Numbered from the stretch's first letter, positions 17,839 through 30,027 are shown. The stretch: DNA of 50,457 nucleotides from Rhodovarius lipocyclicus (GCF_009900765.1 NZ_JAAABL010000028.1:1-50457); one strand, 5' to 3'. Notes: generated by a model not told the origin, from the letters alone. Numbers and translations are program-made.

Positions 17839-18594
17839 ATGACTGACCGCCCCCGCGTCTTCCTGGTGACCGGCGCCGCCTCCGGCATTGGTGCCGCATG
17901 CTGCCGCGCCATGGCGGCCCCCGGCACCGCCTTCCTGGTCCATACCCGCAAGAACGAGGAAGGCGCCGAGCGCACCGCCGAGGCGATCCGCGCCCGCGGC
18001 GGCCAGGCCGTGGTCGCCCTGGGCGATATCGGCGCGCCGGAAATCCCGGCCGCCCTGGTCCAGCAGGCCATCGCGGCCTTCGGCGGGCTGGACGTGGTGG
18101 TGGCCAATGCCGGCTTCGCCGACCGCACCCCCCTGCTCTCCCTGACCGATGAGGCCATCACCCGCAGCCTGGATACCATCCTGTGGGGCTTCATCCGCCT
18201 GGCGCGCGCCGCCGCCACGCCGCTGGCCGCCAGCGAGGCCGGGCGGCTGATCGGCATCTCCTCCTTCGTGGCGCATGTGTTCCGGCCGGATGTGACGACC
18301 TTCCCCGCCACCGCCGCCGCCAAGGGCGCGCTGGAGGCCACGCTGCGCGCCATCGCCATCGAACTGGCGCCCAACGGCACCACCGTGAACGCCGTCGCCC
18401 CCGGCTTCACCCAGAAGGACGCCGGCAGCCACACCGCCATGACGCCCGAACAGTGGAAAGCCATCGCGGCTCGCATCCCCCTCGGGCGCCTGGGCACGCC
18501 GGACGACGTGGCCCAGGCCGTGGCCTTCCTGGCCTCGCCAGGCGCCGCCTACATCACCGGACAACTGCTGCACGTGAACGGCGGCCTGGTCTGA
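17839..18594 (+). CDS. SDR-family protein with altered catalytic site
   Basis: The 251-residue protein has the classical SDR nucleotide-binding motif TGAASGIGAACC near residues 12-23, NAG in VVVANAGFADR, the serine region IGISSFVAHVF, and the C-terminal VNAVAPGF and GQLLHVNGGLV. The usual YxxxK is replaced by TAAAK (in FPATAAAKGALEATL), so the catalytic Tyr is Thr while the Lys is kept. It may therefore be a poor oxidoreductase, a binding protein, or may use another residue. A 106-base gap separates it from the divergent NTF2-like gene. Confidence 0.88.
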   Translation: MTDRPRVFLVTGAASGIGAACCRAMAAPGTAFLVHTRKNEEGAERTAEAIRARGGQAVVALGDIGAPEIPAALVQQAIAAFGGLDVVVANAGFADRTPLLSLTDEAITRSLDTILWGFIRLARAAATPLAASEAGRLIGISSFVAHVFRPDVTTFPATAAAKGALEATLRAIAIELAPNGTTVNAVAPGFTQKDAGSHTAMTPEQWKAIAARIPLGRLGTPDDVAQAVAFLASPGAAYITGQLLHVNGGLV

Positions 18595-18649
18595 ACCAGA
18601 CCTGGGGAGCCCGCGGGGAAAGTTAGGCCCGGTGAGAGGGTGGTATACG

Positions 18650-18870
18650 AGAGGGCTCCGCCCTCTCGAGCTCTCCCGCCAGGAGCCGAAAGGCCCCTGG
18701 ACCCCATCAGTTTAAGTTGGAAGTTTGGGGAGGGGGCACAAAGCGCCTTCCCGGCCAGACGACCTGTCGGTGCCCCCTCCCCAAACTTCCAATTAATTGG
18801 GTTCCAAGGGCCTTTCGGCCTTTGGTGGGGGGAGCGCGAGGGGGGCAAAGCCCCTCTCGCACGCCGCCCT
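18650..18870 (+). repeat. Palindromic intergenic repeat, copy 2, with long-stem core
   Basis: The region between the SDR and the binding protein is built of stems. GAGAGGGC/GCCCTCTC lies at about 18652-18668. A perfect 23-base inverted repeat joins 18717-18739 with 18770-18792, with a 30-base loop. The module at 18798-18820 is identical over 23 bases to copies 3 and 4, and a GAGGGG/CCCCTC stem follows at 18838-18866. I see no coding function. The core differs from that of copies 3 and 4 but sits in the same place between the same kind of flanks. Confidence 0.8.
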
Positions 18871-18882
18871 GCCCACCCGCAC

Positions 18883-20466
18883 CTACCCTCTCCGCAGGTT
18901 CCACAGGAACGGGTTCGGGCCTTGCAGCACGTCCTGCAGGTCCCGGCGGAAGGCGGTGCGCAGGCGGAACACGCCGGTGGGGGCGATCGGCACCGCGTCC
19001 CAGGCGAGTTCCTGCAGGCGTTGCATGGCCTGATTCTGGCCGGCGGTGTCCGGGGCATCGATCCAGGCCTGCACCTGGGCTTCCACGGCCGGGTCGTCGG
19101 GCCAGCCGGGCCAGGCCTGGGCGCCGTTCATGCGGATCACCCAGCTGACAGCGGGGTTGGCGATGGTGGCGGCCGGGGCGTTGGTGTTGTGCAGGTTCCA
19201 GCCGCCTTGCGGCCCGGGTGCGCGGTTGGCGCGGCGGGCGAGCGTGCTGGCCCAGTCGCTCTCCACCGCCTGGATGTTCACGCCCAGGCGCCGCATCAGC
19301 TCCACGGTGATGCGCCCCTGCTGGGTCACGGCGGGGAAGTCGGTGGGGTTGATGTGGATGATGGGCTCGCCGTTGTAGCCGGCATCCCGCAGGGCGGCGC
19401 GGGCCGCGTCCATCGCGGCGGCGGCGCCGACGGCGGGGGGGAATTCCGTGGCACCGGGCAGGCCGCAGGGGAACATGGAGTGGCATTCCTGCCAGTCCTG
19501 CGGCAGGGCCACGGCCTGCATGAAATCGGGCTGCACGATCGCGTCGCGGATGGCGCGGCGCACGCGCGCGTCGTCGAAGGGCGCGTGCAGGTGGTTGAAG
19601 CGCAGGAAGCCCAGGAAGCCGTTGGGGTCGTAGATCTGGGTGCGGGTGTTGCGGTCGCGGTCCAGCACCGGCACCAGGTCCGGCAGCGGGTATTCCACCC
19701 AGTCGATCTCGCCGGTGCGCAGGGCGGCGGCGGCGGTGCCGCCATCGGGGATCCAGAGCAGTTCCAGCCGGTCGAAATGCACGCGCTTGCCGCCGCTGGC
19801 GGCCTCGGCGGGTTCGTCGCGGGGGGTATAGGCCTCGTTGCGGAGATAGACGGATTTGCTGCCCTGCACATATTCGCTGGCGACGAAGCGCCAGGGGCCG
19901 CTGCCGATCATCTGGTCGGGGCCGAGCGCGCGGTCGCCGGGCGTGCTGGCGAAGCGCTCGGGCATCATGAAGCAGGGCGAGGCGCCGGGCTTGGCCAGCG
20001 CGTCGAACAGCGCCGGAAACGGCCGGCGCAGGCGGAACTGGATGGTGTGGTCGTCGGGGGCCAAGAGATCCTCGGTGGCGCGCATCAGAACGGCGCCGAA
20101 GCCGTCGCGGCTGGCCCAGCGGCGGATGCTGGCCACGCAATCGGCGGCGCGCACGGGTTCGCCATCGTGCCAGCGCAGGCCATCGCGCAGGCGGATCAGC
20201 ACGCGCAGGCCATTGTCCTCGATGCGGTGGCCCTCGGCCATCTGCGGGTGGGCGCGCAGGGCGCGGTCGGCGCCGTACAGCGTGTCGAACACGCAATAGC
20301 CGTGGGTGGTGATGATGGTGCTGGGGTTGAAGATGGGGTCCAGCACCGCGAGTGCGGCCTGCGGCATGAAGCGCAGGGTGCGGGCGCGTGGCGCCGCACC
20401 TTGGCCCCAGGCCGCGGGCGCGGCCAGCATGGCGGGGCCCGCCCCGAGCAGTGAACGGCGCAGCAT
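18883..20466 (-). CDS. ABC transporter substrate-binding protein, family 5 (peptide/nickel type), under TPP riboswitch control
   Basis: The 527-residue protein has a twin-arginine-like signal (MLRRSLLGAGPAMLAAPAA) and the family-5 pattern: LAVLDPIFNPSTI, then MAEGHRIEDNGLRVLIRLRD, LRWHDGEPVRAADCVASIRR, and IGSGPWRFVASEYVQGSKS. It would bind a solute in the periplasm. Family 5 usually handles peptides, nickel or opines, but the thiamine diphosphate riboswitch directly upstream points to thiamine, its phosphates or a precursor as ligand. No permease or ATPase gene is adjacent, so it must work with a distant transporter. AGGGAGGAAG is a strong ribosome site just before the ATG. Confidence 0.9.
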   Translation of the reverse strand: MLRRSLLGAGPAMLAAPAAWGQGAAPRARTLRFMPQAALAVLDPIFNPSTIITTHGYCVFDTLYGADRALRAHPQMAEGHRIEDNGLRVLIRLRDGLRWHDGEPVRAADCVASIRRWASRDGFGAVLMRATEDLLAPDDHTIQFRLRRPFPALFDALAKPGASPCFMMPERFASTPGDRALGPDQMIGSGPWRFVASEYVQGSKSVYLRNEAYTPRDEPAEAASGGKRVHFDRLELLWIPDGGTAAAALRTGEIDWVEYPLPDLVPVLDRDRNTRTQIYDPNGFLGFLRFNHLHAPFDDARVRRAIRDAIVQPDFMQAVALPQDWQECHSMFPCGLPGATEFPPAVGAAAAMDAARAALRDAGYNGEPIIHINPTDFPAVTQQGRITVELMRRLGVNIQAVESDWASTLARRANRAPGPQGGWNLHNTNAPAATIANPAVSWVIRMNGAQAWPGWPDDPAVEAQVQAWIDAPDTAGQNQAMQRLQELAWDAVPIAPTGVFRLRTAFRRDLQDVLQGPNPFLWNLRRG

Positions 20467-20473
20467 CGCGCTT

Positions 20474-20497
20474 CCTCCCTAAAACCGGCGCGGGAGG
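20474..20497 (-). promoter_or_regulatory. Predicted ribosome-site sequestering hairpin (expression platform)
   Basis: In the leader RNA, CCUCCC (20497-20492) can pair with the ribosome site GGGAGG (20479-20474) across a 12-base loop. The G-rich 3' strand of the TPP aptamer could compete for the C-rich arm, so ligand binding may decide whether the ribosome site is free. This pairing is my reading of the sequence and has not been folded computationally. Confidence 0.55.
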
Positions 20498-20518
20498 GGC
20501 GGTTCGTGGCGGCCGCTG

Positions 20519-20615
20519 CGTCCCCATCCCTCCGCCGGTGCGAACCGGATCAGGTTCCGCGGGTCGCGGGGAAGAACCCGCCTCTCAGCCCTTCATCGGG
20601 CTCCCCGTGGTGACG
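20519..20615 (-). ncRNA. TPP (THI-box) riboswitch
   Basis: Read on the minus strand, the RNA has the conserved thi-box blocks in order: ACGGGGAGCCC, GGGCUGAGAG, ACCCGCGGAACCUGAUC, CGGUUCGCACCGGCGGAGGGA. The CUGAGA and ACCUGAUC blocks are those that bind the pyrimidine and diphosphate of TPP. A closing stem can form between CGUCACC (20615-20609) and GGGGACG (20525-20519) with one mismatch. The aptamer ends 53 bases before the ATG of the binding-protein gene at 20466. Confidence 0.95.
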
Positions 20616-20639
20616 GTGCGATTGTGCTTGGGCGGCCCA

Positions 20640-20657
20640 GGGGGCGCAAGCGCCCCC
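20640..20657 (-). terminator. Hairpin after pgk
   Basis: GGGGGCGC (20640-20647) and GCGCCCCC (20650-20657) form an eight-pair stem ten bases after the pgk stop on the minus strand and upstream of the riboswitch. No U-run follows, so it may be weak, but it would keep pgk transcription from running into the riboswitch. Confidence 0.45.
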
Positions 20658-20667
20658 CTCCCGGTTA

Positions 20668-21858
<1,191 letters not shown>

Positions 21859-21902
21859 AGGTTTATTTCCATCCAGAAGGGCAGGGTTTCGCAGCGAATG
21901 CT

Positions 21903-22148
21903 GTGGCTGGGGATTTTTTGCTGACCGCCCCAGTAGCATCGGCGCAAAGCGGCTTCCAGTCGCCCAGCGGCAACATCTATTGCCAGCAATTCGCGCAAGG
22001 CGGCCTGCGCCGCGATATCGGGCAGTACAGCTATCGTGCGCCCCGCCCGCCACGCCGGTGCGAGGGTGCGCTGGGCTCCGGCGGGTCCGTGGGGCTGACC
22101 GGGCATGGTTGGAACTGCACCGAGGGCGGCGGATGCGAACGCACGTGA
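21903..22148 (+). CDS. Small exported protein with SPSGNIYC motif (DUF6636-like), possibly a remnant
   Basis: The 81-residue frame from a GTG has a short hydrophobic start ending VASAQ|SGF, like a clipped signal peptide. [11 protein letters not shown] follows, and later Cys residues ([16 protein letters not shown]) could form disulfides. The FxSPSGNIxC block resembles small secreted DUF6636-type proteins. The leader is unusually short and no better start exists, because the frame meets a stop at 21858. It may be a gene that lost its N-terminus, lying in the pgk promoter region. I judge coding likely but function unknown. Confidence 0.45.
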   Translation: MAGDFLLTAPVASAQSGFQSPSGNIYCQQFAQGGLRRDIGQYSYRAPRPPRRCEGALGSGGSVGLTGHGWNCTEGGGCERT

Positions 22149-22252
22149 CAATCACTCGCAAATACACATAACTATAACCCTTCTTTCCCTTTAGTAAAAA
22201 GCCCCTCCGTGAGACCCCTGCCGCCGTTCGGGGTTGTCACAGGAGGTCTCCC

Positions 22253-24448
22253 ATGTCCGGTACCACTGGTCCGTCTTCCAGCCAGGCTGCCTATCTGATC
22301 GGGCAGCAGCCCAATGTGCGGTTCATGTCCATCATCACCGCGGGCGATACCGCGGCCGGCGGCGCGGCCACCGGCTTCGCCGGCGTGCCCGACGGGCTCG
22401 GCGCCTTCGACAATGGCGACGGCACCGTCACCATCCTGGTGAACCATGAGATCGGGAACACCGCGGGCGTCGTCCGCGCCCATGGTTTCAAGGGCTCCTA
22501 TGTCGATCAGATCGAGCTGAACAAGGCGGACCTGTCCGTCGTCTCCATGACCGACCTGGCCACCGGCCTGCACCTGTGGGACAGCGCCAGCACCAGCTAT
22601 GTGCTGGCCACGGCCGGGGCCTCGGGCATCGCGGGCCAGGGCGCGCTGGCGCGGCTGTGCTCGGCCGACCTGCCCTCCGTCTCGGCCTTCTACAACGCGA
22701 CCAGCGGCCTCGGCACGCAGGACCGCATCTTCATGAACGGCGAGGAAACCGGCGCCGAGGGCCGCGCCCTCGCCTGGATCGTGACGGGCACCGAGGCCCA
22801 CCAGGCCTTTGAGCTGCCGCGCCTGGGCAACACCTCCTTCGAGAACCTGCTGGCCCGCCCGGTCGCCAGCGACAAGACCGTGGTCATCGGCACCGACGAC
22901 AGCACCGGCGGCCAGGTCTATGTCTATATTGGCGACAAGCAGGCCACCGGCAGCGCGATCGAGAAGGCGGGCCTGACCAACGGCCAGCTGTTCGGCATCA
23001 AGGCCAGCTTCGCGGCCGAGACCACCTCCGGCCCCACCAGCGGCACCTTCACCCTGGCGGCGCTGGGCGATGTCAGCGCCATGAACGGCGCGCAGCTGGA
23101 AACCGCGAGCGCCGCCGCCGGCGTCACCACCTTCCTGCGGCCCGAGGACGGCGCCTGGGACACGGTGAACCCGAACCGCTTCTATTTCCAGACGACGGAC
23201 GCGATCAACCAGCCCTCCCGCCTGTGGGCGCTGGATTTCGTCGACCCCACGGACCCGACCAAGGGCGGCACCATCACCGCCGTGCTGGACGGTACCGAGG
23301 GCCAGCAGATGCTGGACAACATGGCCGTGACGGCGGGCGGCGGCTTCGTGCCCGCCGGCACCACCATCAACCAGGAGGATACAGGCAACAACATCCGCAC
23401 CGGCCGCGTCTATGCCTATGACGTGACCAGCGACCAGTTGAGCCTGATCGCCAAGCACAACCCGGCCCTGTTCGGCGACGACAACAACGTCGTCACCGCG
23501 CCCTTCACGGTCGATGACGAGACCTCCGGCGTCATCGACGTCACCTCCCTGTTCGGCAACGCCAACACCAGCGCCTATCTGATCGTCAGCCAGGCGCATT
23601 ACGGCATCGCCACCCCCGGCATCGTCGAGGGCGGCCAGCTGCAGATCATGTATGTGGACCGCCCCATGAACGGCGGCGCGGGCGCCGACACGGTGCGCGG
23701 CAGCTGGTATTCCGAGGCGCTGGGCGCGGGCGCCGGCAACGACACGATGCTGGGCGGCGACGGCCATGACCAGCTGTTCGGCGAGGCGGGCGACGACGCC
23801 ATCGACGGCGGCGCGGGCAACGACACGCTGTATGGCGGCGCCGGCAACGACGCGATGACCGGCGGCACCGGCGACGACCGCTACCTGATCGAGGACGCGG
23901 GCGACACGGTGGTCGAGGCCGCGGGCGGCGGCAACGACACGCTGTTCGTCGCGGTCAGCGGCTGGCAGGCGCCGGCCAATGTCGAGACGGTCTATCTGGT
24001 GGGCAACGCCGTCAGCGCCTCCGCCCTCGGGGCGGTCACCATGGTGGCGAATGCCAGCCTGGGCAGCAGCCTGACCGGCGGCACGGGCGCGGACACGCTG
24101 TGGGGCCAGGCGGGCAACGACACGCTGAACGGCGGCCAGGGCGCCGATGTGCTGCGCGGCCAGGGCGGCGACGACATCCTGGTGGGCGGCGCGGGCAACG
24201 ACCAGCTGGTGGGCGGCGCGGGCGCCGACACCTTCACCTACAACGCCCCCGGCTGGGGCTATGACCAGATCTTCGACTTCGTCCGCGCCGAGGGCGACAA
24301 GATCGACCTGCGCGGGTCCGGCGTGACCAGCTTCGCGGGGCTGACGGTGCAGGTGATCGGGGACAGCACCGCCATCATCGTCGGCGCCGACCGCATCGAC
24401 GTGTATGGCGTGTCGAACCTGGTGGCGGGCGACTTCATCTTCGCCTGA
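22253..24448 (+). CDS. PhoX-like beta-propeller protein with C-terminal RTX repeats, probably type I secreted
   Basis: The 731-residue protein has no N-terminal signal. Residues 1-470 resemble the PhoX/DUF839 propeller of calcium-dependent alkaline phosphatases: VTILVNHEIGNTAGVVRAHG, IFMNGEETGAEGRALAW, and FLRPEDGAWDT, which carries the typical RPED. Residues about 475-570 and 615-665 contain repeated GGxGxDxLx nonapeptides (GGAGNDTLYGGAGNDAMTGG), which bind calcium and mark type I secretion substrates. The likely role is an extracellular phosphatase or phosphodiesterase. AGGAGGT is a strong ribosome site. No secretion ABC genes are nearby. Confidence 0.88.
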   Translation: MSGTTGPSSSQAAYLIGQQPNVRFMSIITAGDTAAGGAATGFAGVPDGLGAFDNGDGTVTILVNHEIGNTAGVVRAHGFKGSYVDQIELNKADLSVVSMTDLATGLHLWDSASTSYVLATAGASGIAGQGALARLCSADLPSVSAFYNATSGLGTQDRIFMNGEETGAEGRALAWIVTGTEAHQAFELPRLGNTSFENLLARPVASDKTVVIGTDDSTGGQVYVYIGDKQATGSAIEKAGLTNGQLFGIKASFAAETTSGPTSGTFTLAALGDVSAMNGAQLETASAAAGVTTFLRPEDGAWDTVNPNRFYFQTTDAINQPSRLWALDFVDPTDPTKGGTITAVLDGTEGQQMLDNMAVTAGGGFVPAGTTINQEDTGNNIRTGRVYAYDVTSDQLSLIAKHNPALFGDDNNVVTAPFTVDDETSGVIDVTSLFGNANTSAYLIVSQAHYGIATPGIVEGGQLQIMYVDRPMNGGAGADTVRGSWYSEALGAGAGNDTMLGGDGHDQLFGEAGDDAIDGGAGNDTLYGGAGNDAMTGGTGDDRYLIEDAGDTVVEAAGGGNDTLFVAVSGWQAPANVETVYLVGNAVSASALGAVTMVANASLGSSLTGGTGADTLWGQAGNDTLNGGQGADVLRGQGGDDILVGGAGNDQLVGGAGADTFTYNAPGWGYDQIFDFVRAEGDKIDLRGSGVTSFAGLTVQVIGDSTAIIVGADRIDVYGVSNLVAGDFIFA

Positions 24449-24459
24449 GGCCGGGCATG

Positions 24460-24492
24460 AAAAAGGCGCCTGACCCTTCCGGGCCAGGCGCC
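24460..24492 (-). terminator. Rho-independent terminator of gap
   Basis: GGCGCCTG (24465-24472) and CAGGCGCC (24485-24492) form an eight-pair stem. On the minus strand it is followed by a run of five T (24464-24460), as expected for the end of the tkt-gap transcript. On the plus strand it could also help end the phoX-like transcript. Confidence 0.85.
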
Positions 24493-24527
24493 GATCTCCG
24501 GGTCCGGGGGCTGACGCCCCCGCCCCC

Positions 24528-25547
<1,020 letters not shown>

Positions 25548-25560
25548 GATCCGTCTCTCC

Positions 25561-27603
<2,043 letters not shown>

Positions 27604-27714
27604 TCTCTCGATGGGGGCGCGCGGTTCTACTAGCGGCGCGGAGGGCCTTGGGCAACCGCATGGCTGATGCCACAACAGGGCAAAGCCCCTTGATCCGCCC
27701 CAGAGAAGCCGAGG

Positions 27715-28803
27715 ATGAAGCTTATGCCCGTGCCCGCGACCCAGGTTTTCCGCATCCCCATGCGCCATCCGGGCGATGTCTCGGGCATCGAGGCGCTGTT
27801 CGCGGCGGGGGCCACGGCACCCGCGCAGGTTGTGGCGATCCTGGCGAAAACCGAGGGCAATGGCTGCGTGAACGACTTCACCCGCGCCTATGCGGTGCAG
27901 TCGCTGGAGTTGCTGCTGCACCGGCACGGCGTGACGCGGGACGTGGCGCTGGTGATGTCCGGGGGCACGGAGGGCGGGCTTTCCCCACACTGGATCGTGT
28001 TCGCGGTGAGCGAGGCCGAGGCCCCCGCGCCCGGCGGCGCGCTGGCCATCGCCAGCGCCTTCACCCGGGATTTCCTGCCGGAGGAGCTGGGCCGGATGCC
28101 GCAGATCCGCGAAACCGCCGCCGCCGTGCGCGCCGCCATGGCCGAGGCCGGCATCACCGAGGCCCATTACGTGCAGGTCAAATGCCCCCTGCTGACCAAT
28201 GAGCGCATGGCCGATGCCGCCGCCCGCGGCCGGACGGTGGCCACCACCGACACCTATGCCTCCATGGGCCTGTCGCGCGGGGCCTCGGCGCTGGGTGTGG
28301 CGCTGGCGCTGGGAGAGGTCGCGGAGGACGCGCTGTCGGACGCGGTGGTGGGGGAGGACTGGTCGCTGTTCTCGGGCGTCGCCAGCGCCTCGGCGGGGGT
28401 GGAGTTGACCCGCAACGAGGTGGTGGTGATGGGCATGGCCCCGGGCTGGGGCGGCGATCTGGCCATCGCGCATGATGTGATGATGGATGGCATCGACTTC
28501 CCGGCCGTGCAGCGGGCGCTGGCGGCGGCGGGCCTGGCCGCCCCCGGCCAATTGACGCCGGCGCAGCGGGAGCGGGCGGTGGCGGTGCTGGCCAAGGCCG
28601 AGCCCAGCACCACCGGGCGGATTCGCGGCGCGCGCCACATCATGAACGACGACAGCGACATCAACGCGACGCGCCACGCCCGCGCGCTGGTGGGCGGGGT
28701 GATCGCGGCCGCGGTGGGGCGGACGGAGCTGTTCGTCTCCGGCGGGGCGGAGCACCAGGGGCCGGATGGCGGCGGGCCCGTGGCGGTCATCGTCAGGCGT
28801 TGA
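27715..28803 (+). CDS. Ring-opening amidohydrolase (cyanuric acid amidohydrolase / barbiturase family)
   Basis: The 362-residue protein matches the AtzD/TrzD/barbiturase family, which opens cyanuric acid to carboxybiuret or barbiturate to ureidomalonate. Each of its three pseudo-symmetric domains brings a Ser and a Lys: Ser82 in VMSGGTEGG, Lys156 in YVQVKCPLL, Ser226 in ASASAGVE, and [14 protein letters not shown] near the C-terminus. [16 protein letters not shown] is also typical. Which ring is used cannot be decided here. The usual next steps (biuret or allophanate hydrolase) are not in the window, though an N-carbamoyl hydrolase lies 1.3 kb downstream. Start at 27715 or the ATG three codons in. 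Confidence 0.9.
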   Translation: MKLMPVPATQVFRIPMRHPGDVSGIEALFAAGATAPAQVVAILAKTEGNGCVNDFTRAYAVQSLELLLHRHGVTRDVALVMSGGTEGGLSPHWIVFAVSEAEAPAPGGALAIASAFTRDFLPEELGRMPQIRETAAAVRAAMAEAGITEAHYVQVKCPLLTNERMADAAARGRTVATTDTYASMGLSRGASALGVALALGEVAEDALSDAVVGEDWSLFSGVASASAGVELTRNEVVVMGMAPGWGGDLAIAHDVMMDGIDFPAVQRALAAAGLAAPGQLTPAQRERAVAVLAKAEPSTTGRIRGARHIMNDDSDINATRHARALVGGVIAAAVGRTELFVSGGAEHQGPDGGGPVAVIVRR

Positions 28804-28806
28804 CCC

Positions 28807-28840
28807 TTGGGCGGCAATAATTGCCGGGTTTCCGGCCCAA
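28807..28840 (+). terminator. Nested palindrome after the amidohydrolase gene
   Basis: TTGGGC (28807-28812) pairs with GCCCAA (28835-28840). Inside is a perfect GGCAAT-A-ATTGCC palindrome at 28813-28825. It starts 4 bases after the stop codon and could be a terminator, though no T-run follows. Confidence 0.4.
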
Positions 28841-28972
28841 ATCACCACCACAGGTTGCTAGAGTGTTAACGCCGCCCTGCCCCACCCTGCGGGCATGGCA
28901 CGGATCACATCTTCTCACGCACGCTATCGCCCGTTAACGCGATCTTCAGGTCTTTCCTGGATGGTGTTGCGC

Positions 28973-29206
28973 ATGATCTCGCTCAACACCCTTTCCGCCT
29001 TCACACAGGAAGTGGCGCGTAACCGCGCGGCCCAGGGGACTCAGGGCACCCAGGCCGCCCAGGGCGCACAGAACGCTTCCGGTATCCAGCAGGTCCAGGC
29101 CATCGCGGCGCGGGACGTGCAACCAGCCCAGCGCACGCTGGAAGCGGTGCCGGCCCAGCCGGCGCGGCCCCTGCCGCGCGGATCGCTGCTGGATTTGCGG
29201 GTCTAA
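28973..29206 (+). CDS. Small hypothetical protein, Gln/Ala-rich
   Basis: The 77-residue frame begins MISLNTLSAFTQEVARNRAA, then has GTQGTQAAQGAQ-like Gln/Gly/Ala repeats and ends PLPRGSLLDLRV. I recognise no family. No membrane segment or signal is visible; the middle looks disordered. An upstream frame to 28895 is possible but less protein-like. Its TAA overlaps the TAG of the convergent beta-lactamase gene by 2 bases. Coding is moderately likely from the shape of the frame. Confidence 0.45.
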   Translation: MISLNTLSAFTQEVARNRAAQGTQGTQAAQGAQNASGIQQVQAIAARDVQPAQRTLEAVPAQPARPLPRGSLLDLRV

Positions 29207-30027
29207 AGCGCCCCCAGCCGCGCCAGCACCGCCCGCGCCACCGCCTCGCGCTTCGGCGCGTGGCGCGCGATGCTGCCCGGCAGGCTGGCGCTGGGCAGGT
29301 CCATGTTGACCGCGAAGACCCAGCGCCCGGCCTCGCGCTCCACCCAGCCGACCAGCCAGCCCAGATCCGTGGCGCCGCCGCCGCTGAACCAGCCGGTCTT
29401 GCCATGCAGGCGGAAGCCCGGGCCTTCCTCCAGCCCCGGGCTTTCCTCCAGTAGCGTGATGCGCCGCACGATCCGCTGCGACCGCTCGGAGAAGGGCAGC
29501 CCGCCGGCGGCCAGGCGGCGCAGGAACTCCACCTGCTGCCAGGCGCTGATGCGCAGCGTGCCGTTCAGCCAGAAGCGGTCCACCTCCGTGCCCAGCTCCT
29601 GGTTGCCATAGCCCGCGCGGGCTATCCATTCGCGCATCCGCGCCATGCCGATGCGCCGGGCCATGGCCTGGTAGAACCAGACGGTGGAATGGCGCATGCC
29701 CTCGGCCAGGGTGGTGTCGCGGTTCCAGGCCGGCAGGCCGCGCCGCACGCCATCCCAGGGAAACACCTCGTTCTCGTCGCGCACGGCGCCGGTTTCCAGC
29801 CCGATCAGCGCGTTGCAGATCTTGAAGGTGGAGGCGGGGGAGAAGGCCGTTTCGGCGCGGGGGCGGTCGAAGACATGAAAGGCCCCGCGCGCCTCATCCA
29901 GCACCAGGGCGCAGCCGGGTGCCTCGCGGCCGGCGAATTCGGGCGCCCATTCCGGGTGCTCGGTCCAGTCCGCGGCCGCCGCCGCCCCGGGGGCCAGCGC
30001 GGCCAGCAGAAGATGGCGTCGGAACAT
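29203..30027 (-). CDS. Class D (OXA-type) beta-lactamase
   Basis: The 274-residue periplasmic serine hydrolase has a signal peptide (MFRRHLLLAALAPGAAAAA) and every class D motif: S66-T-F-K69 (nucleophile and the lysine that is carbamylated in this class), S114-T-V116, Y140-G-N142 and K210-T-G212. RFWLNG near residue 151 holds the Trp that usually stabilises the carbamate. The start at 30027 has GGAGGAAG upstream. Such genes are common as resident chromosomal genes in environmental Proteobacteria. No mobile element, integron or regulator is beside it. Which beta-lactams it hydrolyses cannot be told. Confidence 0.93.
   Translation of the reverse strand: MFRRHLLLAALAPGAAAAADWTEHPEWAPEFAGREAPGCALVLDEARGAFHVFDRPRAETAFSPASTFKICNALIGLETGAVRDENEVFPWDGVRRGLPAWNRDTTLAEGMRHSTVWFYQAMARRIGMARMREWIARAGYGNQELGTEVDRFWLNGTLRISAWQQVEFLRRLAAGGLPFSERSQRIVRRITLLEESPGLEEGPGFRLHGKTGWFSGGGATDLGWLVGWVEREAGRWVFAVNMDLPSASLPGSIARHAPKREAVARAVLARLGAL

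Noticed and set aside
22145-22240. GTGACAA ... TTGTCAC inverted repeat flanking the leader of the PhoX-like gene as a Pho box
   Set aside because: The arms are only 7 bases and about 80 bases apart, and do not form a direct-repeat CTGTCAT pattern; probably chance.
23680-24240. Tandem DNA repeat in the PhoX-like gene as a separate repeat element
   Set aside because: The repetition is explained by the coded RTX nonapeptides (GGxGxDxLx) and is in frame throughout.
27604-28851. N-terminal extension of transketolase by some 400 residues
   Set aside because: The added part is antisense to the ring-opening amidohydrolase gene and is not protein-like; transketolase has a normal length from the GTG at 27603.
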